A stretch of DNA of 16,231 bases from Entophlyctis helioformis. Taxonomy: Eukaryota > Chytridiomycota > Chytridiomycetes > Chytridiales > Chytriomycetaceae. The stretch is from contig JAHLKH010000378.1 in assembly GCA_025526915.1 (NCBI GenBank), positions 1-16,231 of the forward strand, read 5' to 3'. The notes under the pieces were generated by a model, which was not told where the DNA came from, ran no database searches, and saw nothing but the letters and a program-made list of their open reading frames with translations. Positions 1-8,926 of the stretch are shown here, piece after piece (positions within the stretch are counted from its first letter, which is position 1; every line of letters begins with the position of its first letter). A program made the translations under genes and the position numbers.

Positions 1-36
1 CTGCCCGCCTGCTGACACGCCTTGTCCCATCTGCAG
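1..36 (+). other. 3' end of an intron of the PUS1-like gene
   Basis: The window opens inside an intron. A CTGAC branch-like motif at 11-15 is followed by a pyrimidine-rich stretch and an acceptor ctgcag at 31-36. The codons right after it match the PUS1 family, which fixes the splice site. The upstream exons, which would carry the catalytic aspartate region, are outside the window. Confidence 0.75.
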
Positions 37-1599
37 TCAACGCACCCGCCGTCCTGCCCAAGGTCGACAGCATCAACGACAGACTGCCTGCCTCGATCCG
101 CGTGTTCCGCATCGTTCCGGTGACCAAGGACTTTTCTGCCCGCCGCACCTGCGAGGCCCGCACCTACGAGTACCTGATCCCTGTACGTGTGACTTGAGTG
201 ATCTGCGTAACCTGCGTGACCAGTGTGGCGTTTATGGCTGTGTGGCGTGTCCGGCGTCGTGCGTGCCCCCTGGCTGACACACGCGCGCCATCCCAACAGA
301 CGTATGCCTTTGCTCCCCCGCCCGCCGCCACGCCACTACGCGTACCCCGAGCCCGAGGAGGACGACATGCTCCCCCTGCCCGCCACCAGCCTGCCCAAGG
401 GCGGCATGTTCAAGACCATGAAGCGCGGCCAGTCGCTGGCTCGCCGCCAGACCGTCAAGAGCGTCAACGGCCGACTCGAACCCCACGTCGCCCGTCTCCC
501 CGGGCCGGCCCTTCGTCTCCCTTTGGCGCAGAGGAGGAGGCTCCCCCTGTCCCTGCCATTCCGACCAAGCACCTCGAGAAGCTGACGGCCGAGGAGCGCC
601 ACGAGATGAAGGTGGCCGCCGAGCGCCGCAACATCTTTGCACGCGTCTTTGCCAACCTCTTTGGCGGCAACAAGTCGCGCCGCGGCTCGGACAACCTCAA
701 GGCCAACCTCGACGCAACTCTCCAGCGTCCCAGCAAGGCCAACGGCTTCCAGCCCACGACCGTCGACAAGAATGAGTCCAGCGCCAACATCAACAACGCC
801 ACCCTGGCCCGCGACGACTTTGTCACCACGCTCAAGCGCTCCATGTCGCGCCACAAGAACTTTGACCCTGCCGAGTACAACGAAACGGCCGAGCCGCAGT
901 ACTTTGAGCCGCTCGCCATCCCTGCCCCCAACCAGGAGCAGCGCTCGTCGCTCCGTGGCTTCCGCATGTCGTCGTCGCAGCGGGAGTCGCTCCGCCTCAT
1001 CCTGTCGCTCTTCAACGGCACGCACAACTGGCACAACTACATCCCTGGCGCGTCCAACGACGACCCTCGCTGCTTCATCCGCATCCTCAACATTGATACG
1101 TCGGCGTTTGAGGTGCACGAGGGCGTCGAGTGGCTGCGCATCAAGGTGCAGGCACCCGCGTTTGCGCGCTACCAGATCCGTCGCATGATGTCGATGATGG
1201 TGATGGTGATCCCGCACCAACACGCCGCGGTCCGTGGTCGGCAACTCGTTTGGCCTGGCCAAGATCTCGATCCCCGAAGCACCGGCCTTTTCGCTCATTC
1301 TGGACGAGCCACACTACAACAACTACAACGTGGAGGCAGTCAAGAGCGGCGGCGATGTCGCACCGCCGGTCAACTTTGGCCCTGCGATGGAGGAGGTCGA
1401 GAACTTCCGGCACAAGGCGATCCACGACGTCATCTACGCGTACGAGCGCGACCACATGGAGTTTGAGGCGTGGGTGCGGTCGATTGACAACTACTCGTTC
1501 CTGTACACGTACTTTTTGAACGAGCGCGGCGTCATCCGGCCGCAGACCAACTTTGTCAAGGTGCACCCGTCGGCGTCGTCGGAGACGTTTGTCAACTGA
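37..1599 (+). CDS. PUS1: PUS1-like tRNA pseudouridine synthase, 5' partial, with apparent frameshifts
   Basis: TruA/PUS1-family enzymes convert uridine to pseudouridine in tRNA and some other RNAs. Exon 37-182 encodes a PUS1-like block (INDRLPASIRVFRIVPVTK, then CEARTYEYLIP). An intron at 183-299 (gtacgt...caacag) joins it to TYAFAP, matching the ARTYxYxxPTFAF block of animal PUS1. Later conserved blocks are LFNGTHNWHNYIPG (about 1010-1050), FARYQIRRMMSMM (about 1160-1200) and the C-terminal KISIPEAPAFSLILDEPHYN (about 1260-1320), with a stop at 1597-1599. A long charged insert separates the first two blocks. The protein-like signal changes frame at about 315-319, 471-472, 518-521 and 1211-1213, each time as if one base were extra, mostly in a C-run. 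No splice sites explain these breaks. They are probably consensus errors, less likely pseudogenisation. The catalytic Asp region lies upstream of the window. Confidence 0.88.
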
Positions 1600-1612
1600 T
1601 TTGCGCTGCAGG

Positions 1613-1682
1613 CCCTCTTGTCTCTATCTCTCTGTCCCTCTCTATCTCTCTGTCTCTCCACACGCTCTCGTATCTCTCTATC
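1613..1682 (+). repeat. CT-rich tract (tctctatc/tctctgtc microsatellite-like)
   Basis: A degenerate pyrimidine repeat of tctctatctctctgtc-like units lies just after the pseudouridine synthase stop. It sits in the 180-bp gap before the deacetylase start, so it could belong to the 3' UTR of the first gene or the promoter of the second. Confidence 0.7.
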
Positions 1683-1693
1683 ATTTGTTCTTG

Positions 1694-1699
1694 ATTAAA
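1694..1699 (+). terminator. Possible poly(A) signal ATTAAA for the pseudouridine synthase gene
   Basis: ATTAAA, the commonest variant of the poly(A) hexamer, lies 95 bases after the stop codon and before the deacetylase start. It is a motif match only. A pyrimidine tract ending in ttatag at about 1724 could alternatively be a 5' UTR intron acceptor of the deacetylase gene. Confidence 0.35.
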
Positions 1700-1778
1700 C
1701 TGGCACCTTGCTTACCTTTCTTATAGTGTCGGACTCGCAGCACGCGCACTCAACCTGTCCAGCCACAAGGCGTCGCGC

Positions 1779-3500
1779 ATGCAGGGACAAGCGCCGTGCC
1801 AGCGACGGCGTCGTGTGGCGGTCGTTGGCTCACCGCACAGCGCGGCTGTCTGCGACCGGCTGCCGTGCAACCCTGGCCGTGTGGGTGTTGCTGCTCGCTG
1901 CTCCTCGCTCACAGTCACACTGTGACTGTAGCTGCCTGCCTTGCCCAGCTTGCCCATGTCAGCTTGTCCGAAAGCTGCAGACACTGACCCAGGCGGCTGC
2001 CGCGCCAGTCATCCCACGTCCACCAGCTGGTGGCGGCCTACGGTCTGCTGGACCTCGACCATGTGTGGTACGCCAGCCGCTCTCCCTGTGCACTCGACGG
2101 CGGTGCACAGCTGCTGACCTTGTGCCTCTCTCCGTCCTGCCCTGTCCTGTCCACTCCTGGCCAGCGCTCTCGATCCTGTGCCTGCGACTGCCGATGATCT
2201 GGAGACCTTCCACTCGCCCGACTATGTCGGTGAGTGATGCCTGCAGATCCATCACTGCCCGTCGCCGGACTGACCCGATCGACGGCCAGAGTTCCTGCTG
2301 GCCGTCGAGGGCATGGACGCGAGCGACCCGGACGTCCACTCACAGATTGCCGACTACGGCCTGCAAGAGTACGCGTCTGCTTGACTCCACCTCTCACACT
2401 CACACTCACTTACACTCACTCACTCGTTCTCACTCGTTCTCACTCGCGCGCATCCAGCGACTGCCATGTGTTTGCTGGACTCGCTCAGTACGTGACCACC
2501 GTCGCCGGCGGATCCATGACTGCCGCACGCGCGCTGTGTGCCGGCGATGCGGACGTTGCTGTGCACTGGGACGGCGGCCGCCACCACGCCCTCAAAGACA
2601 CCGCCCAGGGATTCTGCCACGTCAACGATGCCGTTCTCGCGGTGCTGGTGCTGCGGACCCGCTTCTCGCGCGTCTTGTACATTGACCTTGATGTGCATCA
2701 TGGCGATGGTGGGTGGCTGGATCGTCGGAGCGATGCATGGATGCATAGACGAATAGATGCATAGAGGAATGGATTAGCGTGGCTGATCTGTCTGTTGCGC
2801 GACACAGGCGTCGAGAGCGCATTTGCCGCATCGCCCAGCGTGCTCACACTGTCGTTCCACCGGCACGAGCTTGGCTTCTTCCCAGGTACAGTCTCAGCCC
2901 GCCCTCGCCTGTCTGCTGCCGCGTCCGTGCCCCTGACACGCGCGTGCGTGTCCACATGCAGGCACCGGCAGCCTGTCGGATATCGGCCAAGGCAAAGGCA
3001 CCCACTACGCGCTGAATGTGCCGTTCACGCAGGGCCTCGCTGGCCCCCTCTTTGCTGCCACAGCCATCCCGCTCATCCGCCGCGCCATCGCCGTCTTTGA
3101 TCCGCTCACCATCGTTGTCCAGTGCGGCGCCGACGGCATCACGGGCGACCCGCTCGGCGGCTGCAACATCGACCTGGATTCGTACACGCGCGTCGTGGGC
3201 GATATCCTGGACGCTGCGCGGCCCACGCTGCTGCTCGGCGGCGGCGGGTACGTGTCCACCACCGCCGCGCGGCTCTGGTCGGCGTGCACTGCCGTGGCGG
3301 CTGGCGTCGATCTCGCCAACGACCTGCCTGACCACGAGCTGCTCGCGGCGTATGGGCCGGTCTATCAGCTGCGGCTCGATCCAGGCAACATGGCCGACAC
3401 CAATACCCGCAACGACCATCTGGCGCGCAGCGTGAGCTCGGTCATGGCGTCTTTGGATGTCATCCATGGCCAGCGGTCGCGATCCGCCGGGTCCCAATGA
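1779..3500 (+). CDS. HDAC8-like class I histone deacetylase
   Basis: This is a zinc-dependent lysine deacetylase acting on histones or other nuclear or cytosolic proteins. Seven exons are proposed: 1779-1880, 2009-2067, 2165-2229, 2290-2368, 2458-2708, 2808-2885 and 2962-3500. They total 1173 nt, or 390 residues (human HDAC8 has 377), with all phases consistent. The family can be followed from the N-terminal SPHSAAVCDRL (HDAC8: SPEYVSMCDSL) to PDHELLAAYGP near the C terminus. Active-site residues are present: His144-His145, zinc ligands Asp180 and His182 in IDLDVHHGDG, Asp269 in QCGADGITGDP, and the catalytic Tyr308 in LGGGGY. The motif before the two histidines is GGRHH instead of the GGWHH of human HDAC8. 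No long C-terminal extension follows, which fits HDAC8 better than the HDAC1/RPD3 type. The start is the first in-frame ATG after a stop at 1692. Its stop lies 35 bp from the stop of the convergent gene. Confidence 0.93.
2393..2450 (+). repeat. Cytosine-rich CACT/TCTCACTCG repeat inside deacetylase intron 4
   Basis: Tandem (cactca)n-like and ttctcactcg units fill most of intron 2369-2457 just before the acceptor catccag. They probably also serve as the polypyrimidine tract. Confidence 0.6.
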
Positions 3501-3535
3501 ACCTCGTCCTCTCTATTCATTCATGTATGTGTGTG

Positions 3536-4444
3536 TCACACGGCGTCAATGGGCACAGTCGCGTCAAACGCTGCGCTGAGACTTGCGACCCACGCGTCCA
3601 GCCGTTGCTTGTCGTCGTCGGTGCCGGCCGCGCCGTGGTGGTGGTGGTCGCCGACGGCCGCTGTCTTGGATCCCACGACGGCCTCCTCCCATGCTGCCGA
3701 CAGCGTGTTGACGACCGACTTGATGATGTGGTGCAGTGCTTCTTGCGGCATGCGGCTGACCGGTCAGTCGGTCGATTGGTTCATCCATCAGCCAATGCAA
3801 GCGTAGGTTAGCGAGAACAGCATCTTGTGTGTGTCAACGCCAGGCTCACCATTCAATCTCATCGTCCACGTCATAGACCTCAAACGCGACTGTCGACCAT
3901 CGGCCATCCAAGCCACGCACAACAAAGTCAGTGCACGCCATACCGCGACGGAAGCCATGCCCACCACGTACAACGCAGCCGCTCGCTCAACGGCCCGTCG
4001 ACAAAGACGGCCAGGCTGGCACAGTACACGCGGAAATCCAGCACCTGGTTGGTGTCCAGCGACGCCGCGTTGGTCGTCTCGCCGAAACTGGCAAACAGGT
4101 GGCGCAGGAACCGTGTGTGCGGCTCGGGCAGCCGCAGTGCGTGCACAAGCGTCTCAAACTGCAGCCGCTGCAGAGCGTAGCGGGACGGCAGGTGTCCAGC
4201 TGGTGTGGCAATGGACATGGACATGGACACGGGCATGCACGCGGACGGCGGCGCTGGAGACGTCAGTGTGCACCGGTTGCACATGTCGCGGAACTCGAGC
4301 ACTTGTGCACTGGTGACTGGGAGCCGGTTGGAGCAGAGGAGAGGAAAAGAGGCTGCGTTAGTCGGGAGCCGACAGCTGCCAGCCGGTGCGCTTACGGTGC
4401 GGCGTCGATGCCGATTGCAGCTGCCGGGTCGCCTGCTGGCCCAT
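3536..4444 (-). CDS. Small EF-hand protein with a predicted N-myristoylation signal, calcineurin B/CHP-like
   Basis: Four exons read on the minus strand: 4444-4396, 4316-3972, 3889-3850 and 3755-3536, giving 217 residues with consistent phases. Introns start gtaagc, gtacgt and gtgagc, and the first contains a CTAAC branch motif. The protein starts MGQQAT, which fits the MGxxx(S/T) myristoylation consensus, as in calcineurin B and CHP. The middle carries an EF-hand pair pattern: LDTNQVLDFRVYCASL, then LRFAFEVYDVDDEIE (the latter completed only after splicing), then a helix EALHHIIKSVV. The calcium loops look weak: the second keeps Asp138, Asp140 and Glu142 but lacks the glycine at loop position 6 and seems one residue long. 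A His-rich, acidic linker (HHHH, then DDDK) precedes the C terminus. A regulatory or scaffold calcium-sensor-like role at membranes is inference. An in-frame upstream Met exists but would overlap the neighbouring gene. Confidence 0.78.
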
Positions 4445-4509
4445 GCTGATGGCCGCGACGGAAACCAGCGCAATATCCACGGTCGCGCTTTGCGTCGAAT
4501 CGCTTATCA
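4445..4509. promoter_or_regulatory. 65-bp bidirectional intergenic region
   Basis: Only 65 bases separate the start codons of the divergent EF-hand and transporter genes. Both promoters and 5' UTRs must therefore share this stretch or reach into the neighbouring coding sequence. No TATA box or obvious factor site was recognised. Confidence 0.5.
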
Positions 4510-6652
4510 ATGTCATCGCATCGCACGGCGCCGGTGAGCAGAGCCGCGGGCTCGGCTGGCGGCGCGGTTGCTGCACAGGCGGCGGCGGCCGATGCCGAAC
4601 ACTCGCCGCTCCTCGCCGACGACTCGGTCGCCTTTGCTGGACCTCCCGCTGCACCGCATGGATCGTCGTCCTCTGCTGGCGTCTCCCTCCAAGCTGCTTT
4701 TGGCTCGTTTATCGGCCGGCTCACTGCTGGTGGCGGCTACGCACCGCTGCCCACGGCGGCGTCGACTTCAACGGCAGCACCAGCAGCAGCAGCAGCAGTG
4801 TCGGTTGGTGCCAGCCACATCGGCAACGGCAACGACGACAACGACGACGTCGACGTGGACGATGACGGACGCAGGTCATCGGCGGCACGCAACGTTGCGC
4901 ATCGTGTGAGCGAGTCGGCCCCGACCGGCACCGTGCTGTCCTCGTCCATCAACATCACAAACACCATCCTGGGTGCCGGCATGCTCGCCATGGTGAGTCT
5001 GCCCGCCCGCCCGCCGTCCTGTGGTGCACACCCGCTGACGCCTGCATCCGTCCGCCCGCCTTCTCTCATCTCGCCCCACTCCACACACCACCGTGCACAC
5101 CACCAACCCAGCCGTTCGCAATGGCAACCGTCGGCCTGGGTCTTGGCATCCTGTTTGTCTGCATCTCAGCCACCGCCTCGGGCCTTGGACTGTTCCTCCT
5201 CAGCCGCGTTGCGGCGCAGGTCGGTCGCAAGTCGTCCTTCTTTGCTTGCGCAAAGATCACCTACCCGCACGCTGCTCTCTGGATCGATCTGGCCATTGCC
5301 ATCAAGTGCTTTGGCGTGTCGGTCTCGTACCTGGTCATCTGCGGCGACCTGGTGCGTGTGACTCTTGTGGGAGTGAATGCAGGCGTGTCCGTGTGCGTGG
5401 TCGACCTAACGTCCTCTTCTCCCCGCGTGTGGCTGGCTGGCTGGCTGGATGGCTGGCTGGGCCGCCCGCAGATGCCGCAAGTGTCGCAAGGACTGTACGC
5501 CGGCACGCTGCTGCCGACCGACCTGCTCCTGTCGAAAAAGTTTTGGATCACCGTCTCCATCCTTGCGATTGCGCCCGTCACGTTCCTCAGACGCCTCGAC
5601 TCGCTCCGCTACACGTCTGCCTTTGCGCTCATGGCCGTCGTGTACCTTGTCTATGTCGTGCTGGTCTTTTACGCGTCGCCGCCTGCGACCGGCATGCCGC
5701 TCCCGCCCCCCACGTTTGACGAGATTGAGTGGTTCAAGCCGTCGACGGACATTTTTACCACACTGCCCATCTTTGTGTTTGCGTTCACGTGCCATCAGAA
5801 TGTGGGGATCGCTTGTCCTGTTCTGTCTTGTCGTGTCTTGTTCTGTCTCATGGTGTGGCCACTCGTTGCTGACGCGCGTCCGTGGACAGATCTTTTCCGT
5901 GTACAACGAGCTCGTCGATAACCGCCCGCCCAAGATCGAGCAAGTCATCCGTGGATCGATCCTGACCTCGGTGGCCGTGTACCAGTTTATTGGGGTGGTT
6001 GGATACCTCACGTTTGGCCGACACGTTGCATCCAACATCATTGCCATGTGTAAGCAGCCCGTGTCCGCCATCCACACACACATGCCATGGCGCATCCATA
6101 CTTTGGCTGACCCTGCATATGCGGTGACCTGCAGATCCGGCCGGCAACCTGGTCACATGCGGCCAGTTTGCCATTGTGCTGCTGGTGCTGCTGAGCTACC
6201 CGCTCCAATGTCACCCAGGCCGCGCGTGTCTCGACAAGGTCGTCAGCACGCACCTGGCAGCAGCGACCCCTGCCTCCACCGCAACGGCCAGCGCTGCTGC
6301 CGTCTCGACATCCTTCACCGCACCTGGCCATATCCCCACACGCCGCTTCGTGTCCCTCACCGTCGGCCTCCTCGTCGCGTCTTACCTGGTCGCCGTGAGC
6401 GTCTCAAACCTGTCCACGATCCTCTCGCTCGTCGGCGCGACGGGCTCCACCATGATCGCGTACATCCTGCCGGGCCTGTTCTACTACCGTCTGCGGCGCA
6501 ATGCCCAGCCCCTTGGCGCGCCGCTCGAGCCCCTCGAACGCGTTGCCGTTGTCCTTGCGGGCTTTGGCGGTGTCGTCATGGTGTCCAGCCTGCTCACGCA
6601 ATTCTGGAACCTTGCCAGCGGCGCTGCTGGTGGTGCTGGTGGCGGCCATTGA
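4510..6652 (+). CDS. Amino acid transporter of the AAAP family (SLC38/vacuolar AVT type)
   Basis: This is a multi-pass membrane carrier, likely moving neutral or basic amino acids across the vacuolar or plasma membrane coupled to H+ or Na+. Five exons (4510-4992, 5112-5351, 5472-5801, 5890-6049, 6135-6652) total 1731 nt, or 576 residues, all in phase. About 140 hydrophilic N-terminal residues come first, with Ala/Ser-rich and Asp/Asn-rich runs. The transporter core starts with NTILGAGMLAMPFA (151-164), the family signature of the first helix. Further family blocks are KCFGVSVSYLVICGDL, split from MPQV by intron 2, then FAFTCHQN (ending at 351), split from IFSVYNEL by intron 3. About eleven hydrophobic segments are visible, the last ending near FGGVVMVSSLLTQFW, followed by a short Gly/Ala tail. 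Intron 2 is 120 bp without an in-frame stop. The long hydrophilic N terminus resembles yeast vacuolar AVT proteins, but the substrate cannot be read from sequence. Confidence 0.93.
5431..5461 (+). repeat. (GGCT)n tetranucleotide repeat in transporter intron 2
   Basis: About seven copies of ggct, interrupted once by ggat, lie just before the acceptor of the 120-bp intron. Two CTAAC/CTGGC-like motifs around 5405-5440 could serve as branch sites. Confidence 0.75.
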
Positions 6653-6687
6653 ATGAAACCTGGTGTATTATGGCTTTAGATGGTCTG

Positions 6688-6813
6688 GCCAATCAGCGTG
6701 TGACTCTCAAGTTCAGCGTGCAGCCAATCAGCGTGCGACTCTCAAGTTCAGCGTGCAGCCAATCAGCGAGCGACTCTCAAGTTCAGCGTGCAGCCAATCA
6801 GCGTGCGACTCTC
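6688..6813 (+). repeat. 35-bp minisatellite with four CCAAT boxes
   Basis: There are three full units (6688-6722, 6723-6757, 6758-6792) and a 21-base partial unit (6793-6813), nearly identical to one another. Each begins GCCAATCAGC, which fits the CCAATCA core bound by NF-Y/HAP complexes. The array lies in the 292-bp gap between the transporter stop and the start of the RlmN-like gene, ending 131 bases before that start. This is a typical position for promoter CCAAT boxes. A role as an amplified promoter element is inference. Confidence 0.9.
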
Positions 6814-6944
6814 TAGCGCCAGTGATCGTTTCAAGGCGCCGTTTTTTACGTCACTTGGACCACTGCAAGGCATCGACAGGCATCGCACGGCACCGTCAGG
6901 CAGCTCCGCTACACAACCCACCGCACCACAAACCACAGACGACC

Positions 6945-8802
6945 ATGGCGCCCGCCAAGCGAGAGTTGAACCCCAAGCCCATGTACGACGATGGCCTGCT
7001 GCTCGAGGCATTCAATGCCCACAACATCGCCCCCAAGCACGCGCAGAAGCTCTGGCGCTACTTTGTGCAGCAGGGCGCCTCGACCTACGCAGACGTTCCC
7101 GGCCTGCCCAAGCAGGCGCTCGCCGTGCTGCAGGCCGAGTTCACGCCGCTGACCTCGCGGGTCGTGTCCCGCACGGACGCAGCCGACGGCTCCACGACCA
7201 AGCTGCTCGTCGAGCTGCAGGACGGCCAGCGCATCGAGAGCGTCATCATGCGCTACGGCGACGTGGCCCTCGACTCGTTCCCCGACGACGAAAAGGCCAA
7301 GCTGCCCACGGACGACGAGGGCCGCCTCAAGTTCCGCTCCAATAAGCGTGCGACGCTGTGTGTGTCGTCGCAGGTCGGCTGTGCGATGGGCTGCACGTTC
7401 TGCGGTGAGTGTCGTCGCTCGCTGTGCGGCTCGTGCTCTGGCTCTGGCTCTTGATGTTGGCATTGTACTCACTCGCTGACTGACTGACTGTGCTTGTCTG
7501 GCATTGCCATTGTTTGCTGTGGTGGTGCACAGCTACGGGCACGATGGGCCTGCTTGCCAACTTGACGGCCGGAGAGATTATCGAGCAGCTTGGTGAGTCG
7601 GCCGTGCCAAGCAATGCTGTGCCATGCAATGCCTTGACGTACAATGCAATGCCATGCCTGCGCTGACACCGTCAACGCCTCTTATAGTCCATGCCAACAC
7701 GGTCGAGCATATTCGCAACGTGGTGTTCATGGGAATGGGCGAGCCGCTCGACAACTACCAGGCCGTCCTTACAGCCGTGCGCGCCATGATCGACACATCG
7801 CGGTTCGGCCTCTCGCCCAAACAGATCTCCATCTCGACCGTCGGCGTCGTGCCGCGCATCCATGCGCTCACACGCGACCTCCCAGACATTGGCCTCGCCC
7901 TCTCTCTGCACGCTCCGACGCAGGAGCTCCGCTGCGAGATCGTGCCCACCGCCAAGGGCTGGCACATTGACCGCATCCTCGAAGCCACGGACGTGTTCAT
8001 TGCGCAGCAAAACGCAAAGACCAAGTCATCCAACCGCCGGCGGCACGTGCTCGTCGAGTATGTCCTCATTGACCAGGTCAACTCGACGCCCGAGGTCGCC
8101 CACCAGCTCGGCAAGCTCCTCCACGGCCGCGACGTGCTCCTGAACGTCATTCCGTACAACCCGACGGCCGTGCCGCACGACTACCAACCACCGTCGCAGG
8201 CCACCACACGCGAGTTTGTCGACATTGTTCGCAACACGTATGCCGTCCGCACCCTCCTGCGCCAGGAGCTCGGACAAGACATTTCGAGCGCGTGTGGCCA
8301 GCTTGTTATTGAGAGCGCAGGTCTTGGCCGCTCGAATGCAAAGACTGCCAAGGCGGGCGATGCTTCTTCTTCTTCTTCGGCGGCGGCGGCGGCGTGCGGC
8401 TCGGGCGACGCCGGGATTGCTGACGTTGAAGACTTGATGGGTGCTGGTGCCCGGCCGAGGCAGACCGGCCCGGCAGCAGCCATGTCGCGTGGCGCGTCCG
8501 GCTCCACGACGCTGCGATCGCGGGCGGCGGCCAACCGTGCCACCACGACCACCACCACGACATCTGCTTCTGAGACGGATTCCAGCAACTCTGTGTTGTA
8601 TACGGTGGATGCGGATGGTGTCGTTGTGCCCAAGGCCGGCTCGTCTGCCTCGGCGTCTGACGATTTCGTGTACAGCGGTCGCCCGGCCATCATCCGCGGC
8701 GGCATGGCCGAGAACGCGTTCAATGTCGTGCTCATGTACGGCATTTTCGGCCTCGTGTGTCTCCTCTTTGTCCGGCTGTGTATCCGCTTCTTTTTTGTCT
8801 AA
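6945..8802 (+). CDS. RlmN/Cfr-family radical SAM RNA methyltransferase with C-terminal membrane anchor
   Basis: RlmN-type enzymes methylate C2 of adenine in rRNA and some tRNAs, using a 4Fe-4S cluster and a methylated cysteine. Exons 6945-7404, 7533-7592 and 7688-8802 total 1635 nt, or 544 residues; E. coli RlmN has 384. The cluster motif is CAMGCTFC (Cys146, 150, 153). The two catalytic cysteines are present as Cys139 in RATLCVSSQVGC and Cys376 in ACGQL. Other family blocks are ATGTMGLLANLT, VVFMGMGEPLDNY (186-197), SISTVGVVPRI and LALSLHAPTQELR. After the catalytic domain come about 130 Ser/Ala/Thr-rich residues, then a hydrophobic helix at about 518-535 and the end RLCIRFFFV. This predicts a tail-anchored protein. 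No clear mitochondrial presequence is seen at the N terminus. Donors gtgagt at both introns and acceptors acag and ttatag rule out a simple bacterial contaminant. ATG 6945 starts just before family similarity and has a purine-free cc context. Confidence 0.95.
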
Positions 8803-8807
8803 TTAAA
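8802..8807 (+). terminator. Possible poly(A) signal ATTAAA overlapping the RlmN-like stop codon
   Basis: The stop TAA (8800-8802) runs directly into ATTAAA, so the predicted 3' UTR would be very short. The convergent NTPase gene ends 124 bases further on. The motif match is the only evidence. Confidence 0.4.
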
Positions 8808-8926
8808 CCAGTGTCACGTCGTGGTGTATGGTGCATGGCTTGTCCGAACAGTGTGTGTTATTGGTGTTGCTGCCATTCATGGACGCGTGCACTTGGTCGG
8901 ACTCATTCTGTCATCCCTCCTCCATC

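Noticed and set aside
302..350. A 50-bp intron (gtatgc...cccgag) to explain the first frame break in the PUS1-like gene
   Set aside because: It would remove the conserved TYAFA that follows ARTYEYLIP, and its acceptor has no pyrimidine tract.
336..1298. Long minus-strand ORF (320 codons) opposite the pseudouridine synthase
   Set aside because: It mirrors the high-GC coding strand, is rich in Arg/Val/His with no family resemblance, and the plus strand carries clear PUS1 blocks over the same bases.
1708..2685. Plus-strand ORF of 325 codons across the deacetylase introns
   Set aside because: It reads through several introns and the wrong frames of exons. The HDAC family matches are in other frames, joined by GT-AG sites.
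4445..4520. Upstream in-frame Met for the EF-hand protein
   Set aside because: It would overlap the transporter coding start and hide the MGQQAT myristoylation-type N terminus.
6945..8802. RlmN-like gene as bacterial contamination
   Set aside because: It is interrupted by two introns with gtgagt donors and family-correct phases, and it lies in continuous sequence with eukaryotic genes of the same base composition.
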